64,000 nucleotides of DNA, from the NCBI RefSeq assembly GCF_947387515.1, contig NZ_CANDOB010000001.1:868001-932000 (forward strand), written 5' to 3'. Numbering within the stretch: position 1 is the stretch's first letter; each line of letters opens with the position of its first letter. Positions 1 through 7,023 of the stretch are shown in pieces. The position numbers and the translations under genes were made by a program. The notes beneath the pieces are model-generated. The model saw only the letters and a program-made list of their open reading frames with translations, was not told where the DNA came from and searched no databases. Source of the DNA: Alkalihalobacillus sp. CinArs1 (GTDB lineage: Bacteria > Bacillota > Bacilli > Bacillales > Guptibacillaceae).

Positions 1-1825
1 CTTTATCAGAGAGTTCAAGAGACTCTTCGACAAACTTGCCAGGCTGTTCACATGCTTCACCATCTACTTTTTCACCTGTAGGATTCTCGTAGCATTTTTC
101 GTTTACGGAAGTGACCTCAGGTGTTACGAAGTCACCATTTCGAAACGGTACAATTTCACGGTGATCTTCTGATAGAAGATCTGAACCGAATGAAATGAAC
201 TCATCTGTTTCTACCCCTAACAAATGTAGAACAGTGTCTCGAATATCGATATGCCCGCCGTATTCGTGTACCTGCTTTCCTTCAAGCCCAGGTGCGGTAA
301 TGAAAAGTGGCACACGCTTCAATTGTGCATTTTCGTACGGATTGATTTCTTTATCCATTACTTCACTCATGGCTTTGTTGTGGTTATCCGAAATACCATA
401 GTGATCTCCATACATGACGATCATCGTATTATCATAAAGACCAGATTTCTTCAGGTCATTAAAGAATTGTTCGATCGATTCGTCCATGTATTTCGCCGTC
501 TGGAAGTAACCATTTACCACTGCATCATCTGTTTCAGGTGTAGGGAAATCAACATCTCCCTCATCCATTGTAAATGGGAAGTGGTTCGATAGCGTAAGCA
601 TCTTCGCATGGAACGGTTGCTCTAGACTTTCAAGATAAGGCATGGACTGTTTAAAGAATGGCTTATCTTTCAGACCATAGTTATGAACATCCTGCTCGTT
701 CATATCATAGTAGCTTGAGTCAAAGAACTTCTGAATACCAAATGACTTATACATTTCGTCACGGTTCCAGAACGTTTTCCCGTTTCCGTGTAGAGAAGAA
801 GTTGAATAGCCTTTTTGTTCAAGAATCGCAGGCTGCGCTTGATACGTATTACGCGCTTTCTCCATCGCTACAGATCCACTTGGTAACGGATAAAGTGAAT
901 TCGCCAACATAAATTCTGCGTCAGACGTTTTCCCCTGTCCAACTTGTTGGAAAATGTTATCAAAATAGAACGTATTCTGATCTTCAACGAGACTATTTAA
1001 GAACGGTGTTACTTCTTTTCCATTTACTTCTTTTCCAATCACAAAGCTTTGGAGGGATTCGAGTGAAATATAAACCACATTCATTCCTTCAGCTTTACCG
1101 AAGTACTCAGGATTCGGTTCCGTTCTGTTTGCTTCAACAAAGTTGATTACTTCCGTTAAATCATCACTGCTAGCTAAAGCACTTTGTGAATTTGATTTAA
1201 TCGTTTTAACCGCATCGATGACTTGATAGTTAAACTGTCCAAGATACTTCACAAGGTACGTACGATCAAACGAACGAGTCAGAAGCTGCGGACGATCCGT
1301 CTCAGCTAGACCAAGATTGACTACAAAAAAGACTGCTGCTGATGCAAAGATCATGGCGATCTTCTTTCTTTTCAAAGATGCCTGTGGTTTCACAACCTTA
1401 AACAGGATCAATCCAAGGATTAGCAGTGTATCAATAAAGTAGAAAACATCTGTAAATTGCATCAACGCAAATGCACTGTCTTTTAACTCTCCTGCATCAT
1501 TCGAGTGCATCACGGTTGGTAACGTAATGAAATCATTAAAGAATCGATAGTAAACAACATTTGCATAAAGGACAAATGAGAGCAAGAAATCAATAATCAG
1601 CATTGCCCACAATCGTTTACGTCCTTTAAAGAATAATGCAAACCCAAAGAAGAACAATAATGAACTTATTGGATTTAATAAAAGTAAAAATGATTGAATA
1701 CCGTTCTTGATACCCAATTCAAATTCCGTTTGATAGATTGCATAGGTTTTTAACCAGAATAATAGAATGACGCCAAAGAACAATGTCCACGGCTTATTCA
1801 ACTGGCCTTTTAATTGTTCAAACAT
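1..1825 (-). CDS. LTA synthase family protein (3' end outside window)
   Basis: Polyglycerol-phosphate (lipoteichoic acid) synthase of the LtaS family: it moves glycerol phosphate from phosphatidylglycerol to the growing chain outside the membrane. About 608 codons are present and the end is cut by the window edge. Several hydrophobic helices in roughly the first 150 residues precede a sulfatase-like extracellular domain. The metal and catalytic motifs are visible: SLES, GQGKTSDAEF (catalytic Thr) and MYGDHYG. The ATG at 1825 sits 12 nt after a GGAGG; an in-frame ATG at 1834 sits only 3 nt after it, so the start is uncertain by three codons. Bacilli often have several LtaS paralogues, and I cannot tell which this is. 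Confidence 0.93.
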   Translation of the reverse strand, partial: MFEQLKGQLNKPWTLFFGVILLFWLKTYAIYQTEFELGIKNGIQSFLLLLNPISSLLFFFGFALFFKGRKRLWAMLIIDFLLSFVLYANVVYYRFFNDFITLPTVMHSNDAGELKDSAFALMQFTDVFYFIDTLLILGLILFKVVKPQASLKRKKIAMIFASAAVFFVVNLGLAETDRPQLLTRSFDRTYLVKYLGQFNYQVIDAVKTIKSNSQSALASSDDLTEVINFVEANRTEPNPEYFGKAEGMNVVYISLESLQSFVIGKEVNGKEVTPFLNSLVEDQNTFYFDNIFQQVGQGKTSDAEFMLANSLYPLPSGSVAMEKARNTYQAQPAILEQKGYSTSSLHGNGKTFWNRDEMYKSFGIQKFFDSSYYDMNEQDVHNYGLKDKPFFKQSMPYLESLEQPFHAKMLTLSNHFPFTMDEGDVDFPTPETDDAVVNGYFQTAKYMDESIEQFFNDLKKSGLYDNTMIVMYGDHYGISDNHNKAMSEVMDKEINPYENAQLKRVPLFITAPGLEGKQVHEYGGHIDIRDTVLHLLGVETDEFISFGSDLLSEDHREIVPFRNGDFVTPEVTSVNEKCYENPTGEKVDGEACEQPGKFVEESLELSDK

Positions 1826-1914
1826 GACTGTCATCAGCCTCCTAGCGGAATGCACCGCTTAATATGATTTATGAAATAAATGTAAATTAATTGGATAATG
1901 ATTAATACTCGAGT

Positions 1915-1943
1915 ATGATACGACCATATTGAGTTAATGTCAA
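1915..1943 (-). promoter_or_regulatory. sigma-A type promoter of the LTA synthase gene
   Basis: Reading the minus strand, TTGACA (1938-1943) and TATCAT (1915-1920) are separated by 17 nt, about 90 nt upstream of the LTA synthase start. The boxes are seen directly; the function is inferred. Confidence 0.65.
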
Positions 1944-2204
1944 ATATGTATTGAAGGATGTATTTAATAAATTTTTGAGTAGATATTGCTAAAAGTTTTC
2001 GAAAAAGCTGGTGGATTTCAGGGAATCATTCTGATAATCGATACCGCCGAAGCCTTTTAGATCCTTGCTCTTCTTATAGTTAAAAGGGAAGTTTAGCGAT
2101 TGACTGAAGTATTGATTTTTACATTAATTGAATATAGATAAGAGGATTTCATTGTAGAAACCCTCCTAATAATTACCACGGATGGAAGTCGAATTTACAT
2201 ATAC

Positions 2205-2242
2205 AAAAGTACCCCCCTTGCTTTTGCAAGGGGGGTACTTTT
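2205..2242 (-). terminator. perfect 17-bp hairpin, probably the displaced tRNA-Ala terminator
   Basis: A perfect inverted repeat of 17 bp per arm with a TTTT loop, ending in AAAA/TTTT so it could work in both directions. It lies immediately beyond the partial tRNA copy at 2247-2294. In the chromosome before island insertion it would therefore have been directly downstream of the minus-strand tRNA-Ala gene. Confidence 0.75.
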
Positions 2243-2246
2243 AATG

Positions 2247-2294
2247 GATGGAGCATAGCGGGCTCGAACCGCTGACCTCTACACTGCCAGTGTA
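2247..2294 (-). repeat. left attachment site: 48-bp copy of tRNA-Ala 3' part
   Basis: Identical over 48 bp to 6357-6404, covering the anticodon arm from its 5' stem, the variable loop, the T arm and the acceptor 3' strand plus 2 flanking bases. Identity stops exactly after TGTA, where the real tRNA continues into its D arm. This fragment cannot make a tRNA; it is the attachment-site scar of the island. Confidence 0.9.
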
Positions 2295-2323
2295 ATGAGT
2301 ATAATTTCCTGAAGTTATTATTA

Positions 2324-2434
2324 GTGACCAAAACACTGAGATTGTAGCATTCTATAGGGTTCTCTAAAGAGCAATAATTCCTATCGTATCCTTTCGTTAT
2401 CTAGGTTAAGTGACCAATGTGTGACCAAAACACT
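2324..2434. repeat. GTGACCA repeats at left island end
   Basis: GTGACCAAAACACT occurs twice (2324-2337, 2421-2434), with a third GTGACCA at 2410-2416 placed 11 bp before the second long copy. A matching pair lies at the right end (6246, 6257), also 11 bp apart. They probably served as integrase or excisionase arm-type binding sites; this role is inferred from position and helical spacing. Confidence 0.5.
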
Positions 2435-2438
2435 TACT

Positions 2439-2476
2439 AATGTGTAGCGGCGTTTGCCCCCAAACAACTACACATT
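2439..2476. other. two-tier hairpin with CCCC loop
   Basis: Perfect 9-bp outer arms (AATGTGTAG at 2439-2447, CTACACATT at 2468-2476) enclose an internal bulge and a perfect 5-bp inner stem GTTTG/CAAAC with a CCCC loop. There is no T-run, so it is not a typical terminator. Role unknown; it could be a replication or transfer origin structure or part of a small RNA. Confidence 0.45.
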
Positions 2477-2504
2477 TTACAATCATAGAACGCTAACTAC
2501 AGTA

Positions 2505-2550
2505 AAAAATAATCGCAAAGATGGAATGTTACATCTACGCAATTATTTTT
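2505..2550. terminator. bidirectional terminator-like hairpin
   Basis: Imperfect arms of about 19 nt (2505-2523 and 2532-2550) with an A-run on the left and a T-run on the right, so either strand would end in a U-tract. It lies downstream (minus strand) of the cas2 remnant. Confidence 0.5.
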
Positions 2551-2954
2551 ATACTTGTGTTGTCTGACAATCTATAATTTAGTTGCCTTTGTTTGAAAGC
2601 ACCTGTTGTTACTATGCCATCCAAGAATCTTTTGAACGGTCGCTCCCTCTAAAACAGTCAATTATTAAATTCAGTAATGAAATTAATGTGGGGTTCCCAT
2701 GCTTTATATCCCACTTCGTTCAGATACAACCCTAAAGCAAATGTCTAAAATCCCTTGATAATTCTACATTTCTAGCGAAACTTATTATCATACAGATTGT
2801 TGTTTTGCAGTAGATCGTGAGTCGTGTTTTGGATGTTTTCTGAAAATCTCTTCTTATCCCTATCATAGCAAGGGGATAAAGTACTTTTTCTCGAGAAGAA
2901 TCTACTGCATTAGCTTATTATCTTAATTCCATTTTACACCAGAACAATGACAAA

Positions 2955-3216
2955 TCACAAAAATAAATCAGATGCATTTTTCTCATGACTATGAACAATC
3001 TTTTTTATATTTCTTGGATTAGCAATTTGATATATATAGTGAATCGTCTTCAATTTGCATGATACTATTTAATTCAGAAACACATTCCTGTAACTTTCCT
3101 TTTGTGATTTCTCCTTCAAAAACTTAGTTCTGAGTCCAATCCAAGTACTCGCGTAGCTTTTTACATAACTTGCCCACACGTATTTCTCCTACATCATATT
3201 TAACAATAACAAACAC
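2955..3216 (-). pseudogene. cas2: cas2 remnant (nonsense plus frameshift)
   Basis: CRISPR adaptation nuclease-fold protein Cas2, which pairs with Cas1 to insert spacers. Starting at GTG 3216 the translation opens with FVIVKYDVGEIRVGK and runs through LREYLDWTQN. A TAA stop then stands where Cas2 proteins have Ser of the NSVFEGEIT motif (TCA to TAA), and the frame continues with VFEGEITKGKLQE. A second lesion in a TA run (apparent loss of 2 nt) shifts the frame; the other frame resumes with IANPRNIKKIVHSHEK and ends at 2955. Repaired, it would be 87 aa, the usual Cas2 size. It starts 9 nt after the cas1 remnant, as in cas1-cas2 operons. Non-functional as read. Confidence 0.85.
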
Positions 3217-3225
3217 CCTTCACCA

Positions 3226-3408
3226 CTACGCTTTCAAAGGTTTATAAACCTCATCATAAATGAAGTGTTTTATGAGCTTATAGCATTCAATTCGAATTAA
3301 GTAGCGGTAGGTTGTTTTTCTTTTTAACCAACGATGCATGACACTTCCTTTCAATCGTTCATCAAATACTTTTATAAATCTTTTCTTACCTTCCTCATTC
3401 AGATAACA
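3226..3408 (-). pseudogene. cas1: cas1 remnant (last 60 codons)
   Basis: Only the C-terminal end of the CRISPR integrase Cas1 is left. The translation includes YLNEEGKKRFIKVFDERL, then RYLIRIECYKLIKH and a terminal YKPLKA, which I recognise as the C-terminus of type I-B-like Cas1 proteins. The reading frame meets a stop just upstream of 3408 and the rest of the gene (about 270 residues in an intact protein) is missing. The break lies about 100 bp before the start of the plus-strand metallophosphoesterase gene, suggesting that the cassette replaced the missing cas DNA. Confidence 0.82.
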
Positions 3409-3527
3409 TTAAGTGAAGAAGGAAAAATTGGAAGCGATGTAGAATACTATGAATAATACAGTTGTTTAAAATGGATGATATAGATTTTATTCCGATTTAA
3501 TTTTAATAATACTTGAGGTGCTACACA

Positions 3528-4841
3528 ATGCATTTGCGTTTTTTACATATTTCTGATATTCATTTTCAAGTTGAAAATTATCAATCTAGAAGAATGAGGA
3601 TGAGGCTGTTAACAAAAATAAATGAGTTAAATCAAGTAAACCCATTTAATTTTGTTATTTTAACAGGAGATCTCTCACATCAAGGGCAAGGTTTTAACGA
3701 AAATCAAATGAGATTTTTGAAAGAAATTTTACGTATACTAAATTTATCGGAAAAGCAAATATATATTATTCCTGGAAATCATGACATCAGAAGAAATGGT
3801 GATAGAACTGATTTGATAAATGAAATCGTTGAATCAAATAACCCTTCAAACACATTAGATGAATATCTTGAAAATGAGGAGAATAAGTCTAAAATATTGA
3901 GTAGTTTCGATTCTTTTTCAACCTTCTATTTTGATTTTTTAACAAAAGAATATCCCTTAAATGATATTCACTTTTTACTTGAAACAGAAAATTATAATAT
4001 TGTGCATTTAAATACATGTCTCATTGCAAATAGAGCTGGAGAAGAAGGGGCATTACTTATTGGGAAGAATAAATTATTGGATTGTTTATCTAATTTAGGA
4101 GTAGATAATAATAAATTATCTATTGCCATTGGGCACCATACATTAGAGTGTATGGCTGATAGTGATAAAAATGCAATGCTAAGTTTATTTGATGATTTTA
4201 ATATTGATTTGTACCTTTCTGGTCATGTACATAGAGCAGGGTACAATATAGAAGCAAATCAATATAATAATCTTTTAAATATTGTTAGTGCTGGAGTGCA
4301 CTCAGATGAATATGCTCTAGGAGGTTTCGGAGACTTTTTAATCCAGGATGGAGTTGCAAGAGTTTCCCAATATATTTGGAACAGTGAACATGAATATTGG
4401 ACTTTAAATAATACGTTAGGTAGAAAAATGGAAAATGGCGTTTTGGAGTATCCTATCCCAAAATTCTCAATTAATAACAATAGATCAGAAGATGAAATAA
4501 ATAATAAAAAAGATAAAATAAAAAAAGAATTAAGTGAACTATTTTCAGAAAATGAACGAATTTTTAAGCAATATGGACCATTTAGTATTACAGCCCAGCA
4601 TACCCCAGTTTCAGAGTTTGCATATATGTGGAAAGAAAAGTGCATTACTGATATTATTCCAAATAATAAAAAAATTTTAGAGATACTAGAAAGTAATAAA
4701 GAATTAATATCAGATGACAAATTATTTATTCTTTGTCTTTATAAGAATCATATAGAAGGGTTTGAAATGAATCATATATCTAAATATAAAAGTTCTAACG
4801 TTCCTATATTTCCCGAAGAAATACTAACAATTTTAGACTAA
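3528..4841 (+). CDS. metallophosphoesterase with C-terminal accessory module
   Basis: Calcineurin-like phosphoesterase, 437 aa. All metal-site motifs are present: D10-x-H12, G47-D48, G83-NHD86, G202-HH204 and G232-HVH235. After the catalytic core (about 1-300) comes a linker and a separate module (about 338-437) containing ENERIFKQYGP and a W-K-E followed by IIPNN. From memory, similar tails occur on unrelated effector domains near phage-defence genes; I could not check this. The start is the ATG at 3528, 7 nt after GAGGTG, not the upstream TTG at 3513. It is first in a three-gene cassette, very AT-rich against the core genome. The substrate could be nucleic acid or a nucleotide; defence is an inference from the island setting. 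Confidence 0.8.
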   Translation: MHLRFLHISDIHFQVENYQSRRMRMRLLTKINELNQVNPFNFVILTGDLSHQGQGFNENQMRFLKEILRILNLSEKQIYIIPGNHDIRRNGDRTDLINEIVESNNPSNTLDEYLENEENKSKILSSFDSFSTFYFDFLTKEYPLNDIHFLLETENYNIVHLNTCLIANRAGEEGALLIGKNKLLDCLSNLGVDNNKLSIAIGHHTLECMADSDKNAMLSLFDDFNIDLYLSGHVHRAGYNIEANQYNNLLNIVSAGVHSDEYALGGFGDFLIQDGVARVSQYIWNSEHEYWTLNNTLGRKMENGVLEYPIPKFSINNNRSEDEINNKKDKIKKELSELFSENERIFKQYGPFSITAQHTPVSEFAYMWKEKCITDIIPNNKKILEILESNKELISDDKLFILCLYKNHIEGFEMNHISKYKSSNVPIFPEEILTILD

Positions 4842-4859
4842 ATAAGGAGGAAGTTATTT

Positions 4860-5279
4860 ATGCCCGAGGGAGGAAGATACGAAAAAAGACCTAGACCAGA
4901 AAGTATCCAATATTTTTTAGGTGCTATTGGTAGACACAATAAAGTAAGGAAAATTGAACAAGTCGAAGAGCAACTTTTTAAGATTACCAAAACGAACGGA
5001 AGAAAAGTGTTGGTTCACTTGACCAATATTTATACCGTAAGTGAAGCGGAAGTTATAGAAATAATGTCAAGTCATAATCATATTGATGCTATTGTTACCA
5101 TCAGCACTTGGAATAGTTACTCGGTAAGTGGAAAGGATGTTGCGAAAGCTAACAAAATTGGGTTATTTCTCATAGATGAGTTTATGGGGGCTTTAAATTT
5201 TGAAGGAAACCAATTCATTAATTACCTTACTCCGTACCAGCGTGAACAACTTAAAAAAGGAAAACGTTCTTTATTCTAA
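4860..5279 (+). CDS. unrecognised 139-aa cassette protein
   Basis: I do not recognise a named family. It is a soluble alpha/beta-looking protein with a basic start (YEKRPRPE), a strand-like KVLVHLTNIYTVSEAEV and a second conserved-looking stretch DAIVTISTWNSYS followed by IGLFLIDEFMGALNF. The alternation of hydrophobic strands with charged helices resembles a small restriction-endonuclease-like or Rossmann-like fold, but no D...ExK catalytic set is visible. Start at ATG 4860, 9 nt after GGAGG. It lies 18 nt after the metallophosphoesterase and overlaps the next gene by about 80 nt, implying one transcript and probably a shared function. Functional call withheld. Confidence 0.7.
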   Translation: MPEGGRYEKRPRPESIQYFLGAIGRHNKVRKIEQVEEQLFKITKTNGRKVLVHLTNIYTVSEAEVIEIMSSHNHIDAIVTISTWNSYSVSGKDVAKANKIGLFLIDEFMGALNFEGNQFINYLTPYQREQLKKGKRSLF

Positions 5280-5517
5280 TTTAGATTTTTATCTTTTTGG
5301 TTCTTTGCTTTATTCTAATTCACCCAACGATATTGATTTAATAATAGTTTATAATAAAGACGAAATTTCTATTCAAGACATACTTCTTTTGAGAAAGAAT
5401 TTGTTTTGTTCTTTTACTTCTGAATTTAAAATAACTTTAGATATTACTTTATTGACTAAACAGGAAGAAAAAAGTTTAAACTTTATCCAAACAGAAAAAG
5501 CAATACCTTTACTCTAA
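5200..5517 (+). CDS. minimal nucleotidyltransferase
   Basis: Nucleotidyltransferase-fold protein of 105 aa. It shows the family's pattern: G34-S35 in FYLFGSLLYSN, D44-x-D46 in PNDIDLIIVY, and a third acidic residue D81 in ITLDITLL. This is the size of MNT-type antitoxins, which usually pair with a HEPN protein; here no HEPN gene follows and the partners are a metallophosphoesterase and the 139-aa protein. The likely start is TTG 5200 (GGGGG 9 nt upstream, inside the preceding gene); GTG 5242 is an in-frame alternative. It may transfer nucleotides to a protein or RNA, perhaps modifying its neighbour; that is inference. Confidence 0.72.
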   Translation: MKETNSLITLLRTSVNNLKKENVLYSNLDFYLFGSLLYSNSPNDIDLIIVYNKDEISIQDILLLRKNLFCSFTSEFKITLDITLLTKQEEKSLNFIQTEKAIPLL

Positions 5518-5520
5518 ACC

Positions 5521-5657
5521 ACAAAAAAAGGGCTTTCGTTAAATGAAAGTTTTTTCTTTGTGAAACATTCTACTTAAGGTAACGGGTGCCTTCGTGAAAC
5601 TAAAAGAGCCTAAATTATGCAAGTTTTTATTCACTACTTGTATATTTCGGCTCTTTT
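5521..5657 (+). terminator. double terminator after the cassette
   Basis: Two hairpins follow the nucleotidyltransferase gene. The first (5523-5556) pairs CTTTC/GAAAG extended by an A-run against TTTTTT. The second (5602-5657) has arms AAAAGAGCC and GGCTCTTTT around a 38-nt loop. Both end in T-runs on the plus strand. Confidence 0.6.
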
Positions 5658-5773
5658 TATATTAATAAAACTTTCTGCCATAAATAGCTTTTATTAATTA
5701 TAGAAAATCACTTTGGTTTTTAATCTAATTTCCAATTAATTGTGTCACTTAAATGAGCAATTTTACTTGACGG

Positions 5774-6016
5774 TCACAGCTGACGAATTCGCCCTTCCAC
5801 TCCCATTTGTTTTACTGTATTGCATATGACTAGAACTTTTTTTGCATCACTAACTTCTACAATCTTTTCAATATAATCTAGGATTTCAATTCCATGTACT
5901 GTTATATGATGACGCTTAATCGTATCATCAAAGAAACCTTTCACAACCATGGTTGTCCGACTATTAACAAGGTGCTTTTCTAAAACTTTTAAATACAGAT
6001 CCGGCATCGTGGCAGT
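5774..6016 (-). pseudogene. cas3: cas3 helicase fragment
   Basis: An internal piece of a CRISPR Cas3-type DEAD/H helicase. Read on the minus strand from about 6016 it begins TATMPDLYL (helicase motif III, S/T-A-T-M-P), passes through IKRHHITVHGIEILDYIEK and reaches KKVLVICNTVKQ (motif IV region as seen in Cas3). At about 5807 resemblance stops and a short tail runs to TGA 5774. The HD nuclease, motifs I-II and V-VI and the C-terminus are all missing. It lies in the same orientation as the cas1/cas2 remnants, so all three probably descend from one type I locus whose centre was lost. Confidence 0.72.
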
Positions 6017-6018
6017 CG

Positions 6019-6239
6019 GCTTTTAACCGTTTAACTGAAGTAGCAAGCCTACCACGGATACAATTCCATGATTTAAGATATACCCATGCTTCCCTTCTAC
6101 TTTCAAAAGGAATCAATATCAAGGTGATTTCAGAACGGTTGGGACACAGCAACATAAAAATAACTCTAGACACATACTCGCACGTACTCCCTACGATGCA
6201 AAAGAGGCTATCCAAAAGCTAGATGAGATGCTTTTTTAG
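6019..6239 (+). pseudogene. tyrosine integrase remnant (C-terminal end, frameshifted)
   Basis: The last 70 or so codons of a phage/ICE-type tyrosine recombinase. FHDLRYTHASLLL carries the catalytic Arg (with Tyr where most have His), ERLGHSNIKITLDTYSHV carries the second His and the nucleophilic Tyr. The frame is broken just after LPTM (6198): frame one stops at 6222, while the shifted frame reads AKEAIQKLDEMLF and stops at 6239, a typical integrase ending. The 5' side meets the cas3 fragment at about 6017-6019. With no N-terminal arm-binding or core-binding domains it cannot be active. Confidence 0.85.
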
Positions 6240-6245
6240 CAGTGT

Positions 6246-6263
6246 GTGACCAGTATGTGACCA
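6246..6263. repeat. GTGACCA pair at right island end
   Basis: GTGACCA at 6246-6252 and 6257-6263, start to start 11 bp, just after the integrase remnant; the counterparts are at 2324, 2410 and 2421. Probable old recombinase-binding sites. Confidence 0.5.
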
Positions 6264-6310
6264 GAAGCCATTTGTACGACCTTTCTATAAGAGTACAGGG
6301 AATTGTAGAA

Positions 6311-6340
6311 AAAGAAAAAACCCTTATACATCAAGGGCTT
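6311..6340 (-). terminator. island-supplied terminator for tRNA-Ala
   Basis: On the minus strand CCCTT (6333-6337) pairs with AAGGG (6321-6325) and is followed by TTTTTT (6315-6320). It is the first terminator-like structure downstream of the intact tRNA, whose original terminator now appears to be at 2205-2242. Confidence 0.55.
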
Positions 6341-6356
6341 TAACGGTTCCATAGTA

Positions 6357-6404
6357 GATGGAGCATAGCGGGCTCGAACCGCTGACCTCTACACTGCCAG
6401 TGTA
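6357..6404 (-). repeat. right attachment site inside tRNA-Ala
   Basis: The copy of the 48-bp repeat that lies within the intact tRNA-Ala gene. It is identical to 2247-2294. Confidence 0.9.
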
Positions 6405-6431
6405 GCGCTCTCCCAGCTGAGCTAATGCCCC
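6359..6431 (-). tRNA. tRNA-Ala (anticodon GGC)
   Basis: Read on the minus strand the 73-nt sequence folds as a full cloverleaf. The acceptor is GGGGCAT with ATGCTCC and discriminator A. The D stem is GCTC/GAGC, the anticodon stem CTACA/TGTAG with loop CTGGCAG (anticodon GGC) and the T stem AGCGG/CCGCT with loop TTCGAGC. The CCA end is not encoded (TCT follows). Its 3' two-thirds were rebuilt by the island's attachment site. Confidence 0.95.
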
Positions 6432-6557
6432 GTATTATGTTGTTGGTAGTCCAACAAACTGTTTTTCCAGCTAGCTTTCATTATACTGAAACGGCTTACA
6501 TCCATCAAGTACTATTCTCCAATAATATGCATTTGGGCTGCCCTATTACATATAAAA

Positions 6558-6583
6558 AAGAACGCCGCTCCCACGACGTCCTT
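6558..6583 (-). terminator. terminator after yggT-like gene
   Basis: A 10-bp stem with two G-U pairs (6558-6567 with 6574-6583) and a T-run on the minus strand, a few bases beyond the YggT stop codon. Confidence 0.65.
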
Positions 6584-6589
6584 CCTCTA

Positions 6590-6904
6590 TCATCGTTTCC
6601 CTGCTCCCGACTCAAGCGCAACGATCGCTCTCACCAGAATAGAACCAATGATGCTATAAATAATCAGTGCAAATACCGCCGAAAACTCAATTACAAATTG
6701 GTCTCCGAATTCTCGTGTCGGAAAGATATTTCGAAACGGATAGAGCAGTGGTTCGGATAAGTCATAGATCAACTGCACGAAAGGCGCTGAGGGGTTCGCG
6801 CTGAACAGCGTCAGCAAGATGCGCAGCCCTATGATTGCTTCTACGATGCCTACTATAAATCGAATAAGCGCTATTAAAAATGACGGTTTCCGTCTTTGTT
6901 CCAT
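6590..6904 (-). CDS. YggT family membrane protein
   Basis: Small integral membrane protein, 104 aa, with two YggT repeats: a first hydrophobic segment (IALIRFIVGIVEAIIGLRIL), a loop with NPSAPFVQLIYDLSEPLLYPFRNIFP (the family's P-F-x-x-x-I-Y...P-x-R signature) and a second hydrophobic segment near the end. The ATG at 6904 follows AAGGGTGAT, so the upstream extension to 6964 is rejected. YggT proteins are poorly understood; relatives near divisome genes have been linked to septum or membrane organisation. This copy stands alone, transcribed towards the tRNA. Confidence 0.85.
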   Translation of the reverse strand: MEQRRKPSFLIALIRFIVGIVEAIIGLRILLTLFSANPSAPFVQLIYDLSEPLLYPFRNIFPTREFGDQFVIEFSAVFALIIYSIIGSILVRAIVALESGAGKR

Positions 6905-7023
6905 TGTTATCACCCTTTTGAACAGTCGTCTCATATCTTTACCCCGTATGAAGCATGTGCACACGTGTCGTTTTTTTCCAGTAATAAGTGGACATAATGG
7001 GGATGAGAAGGGAGACGTTCTAC

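Larger units (their letters stand above)
2295..2954. other. gene-free left end of the island
   Basis: No open reading frame or recognisable gene remnant was found on either strand between the left attachment site and the end of the cas2 remnant. I looked for a CRISPR array downstream of cas2, where one would be expected, and saw no repeat-spacer pattern. What the stretch does hold is GTGACCA repeats and two strong hairpins, listed separately. Confidence 0.6.
2247..6404. mobile_element. decayed integrative island in tRNA-Ala (cas remnants plus a three-gene cassette)
   Basis: A 4.16-kb island bounded by a 48-bp perfect direct repeat of the tRNA-Ala 3' part (2247-2294 and 6357-6404). Next to the right boundary is the broken 3' end of a tyrosine integrase gene, the usual arrangement for elements that insert in tRNA genes. 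Cargo in order: cas2 and cas1 remnants (minus), metallophosphoesterase, unknown gene and nucleotidyltransferase (plus), a cas3 helicase fragment (minus), an integrase fragment (plus). The cargo is visibly much richer in A+T than the flanking core genes. The element can no longer move by itself. Confidence 0.85.

Noticed and set aside
195-912. Plus-strand reading frames near the left edge
   Set aside because: They are shadows of the minus-strand LTA synthase gene.
2560-2954. Possible CRISPR array downstream of the cas2 remnant
   Set aside because: No direct repeat of 25 or more bases with regular spacing could be found by eye on either strand.
5784-5800. GAATTCGCCCTT, the junction sequence of TOPO cloning vectors, within the cas3 remnant tail
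   Set aside because: Only 12 bases agree; the flanking bases on the other side do not continue into any polylinker I remember, so it is most likely chance. It could be settled by read coverage over the site.
5964-6215. 83-codon minus-strand reading frame
   Set aside because: It is antisense to the integrase remnant and begins inside it; the plus-strand translation carries clear recombinase motifs.
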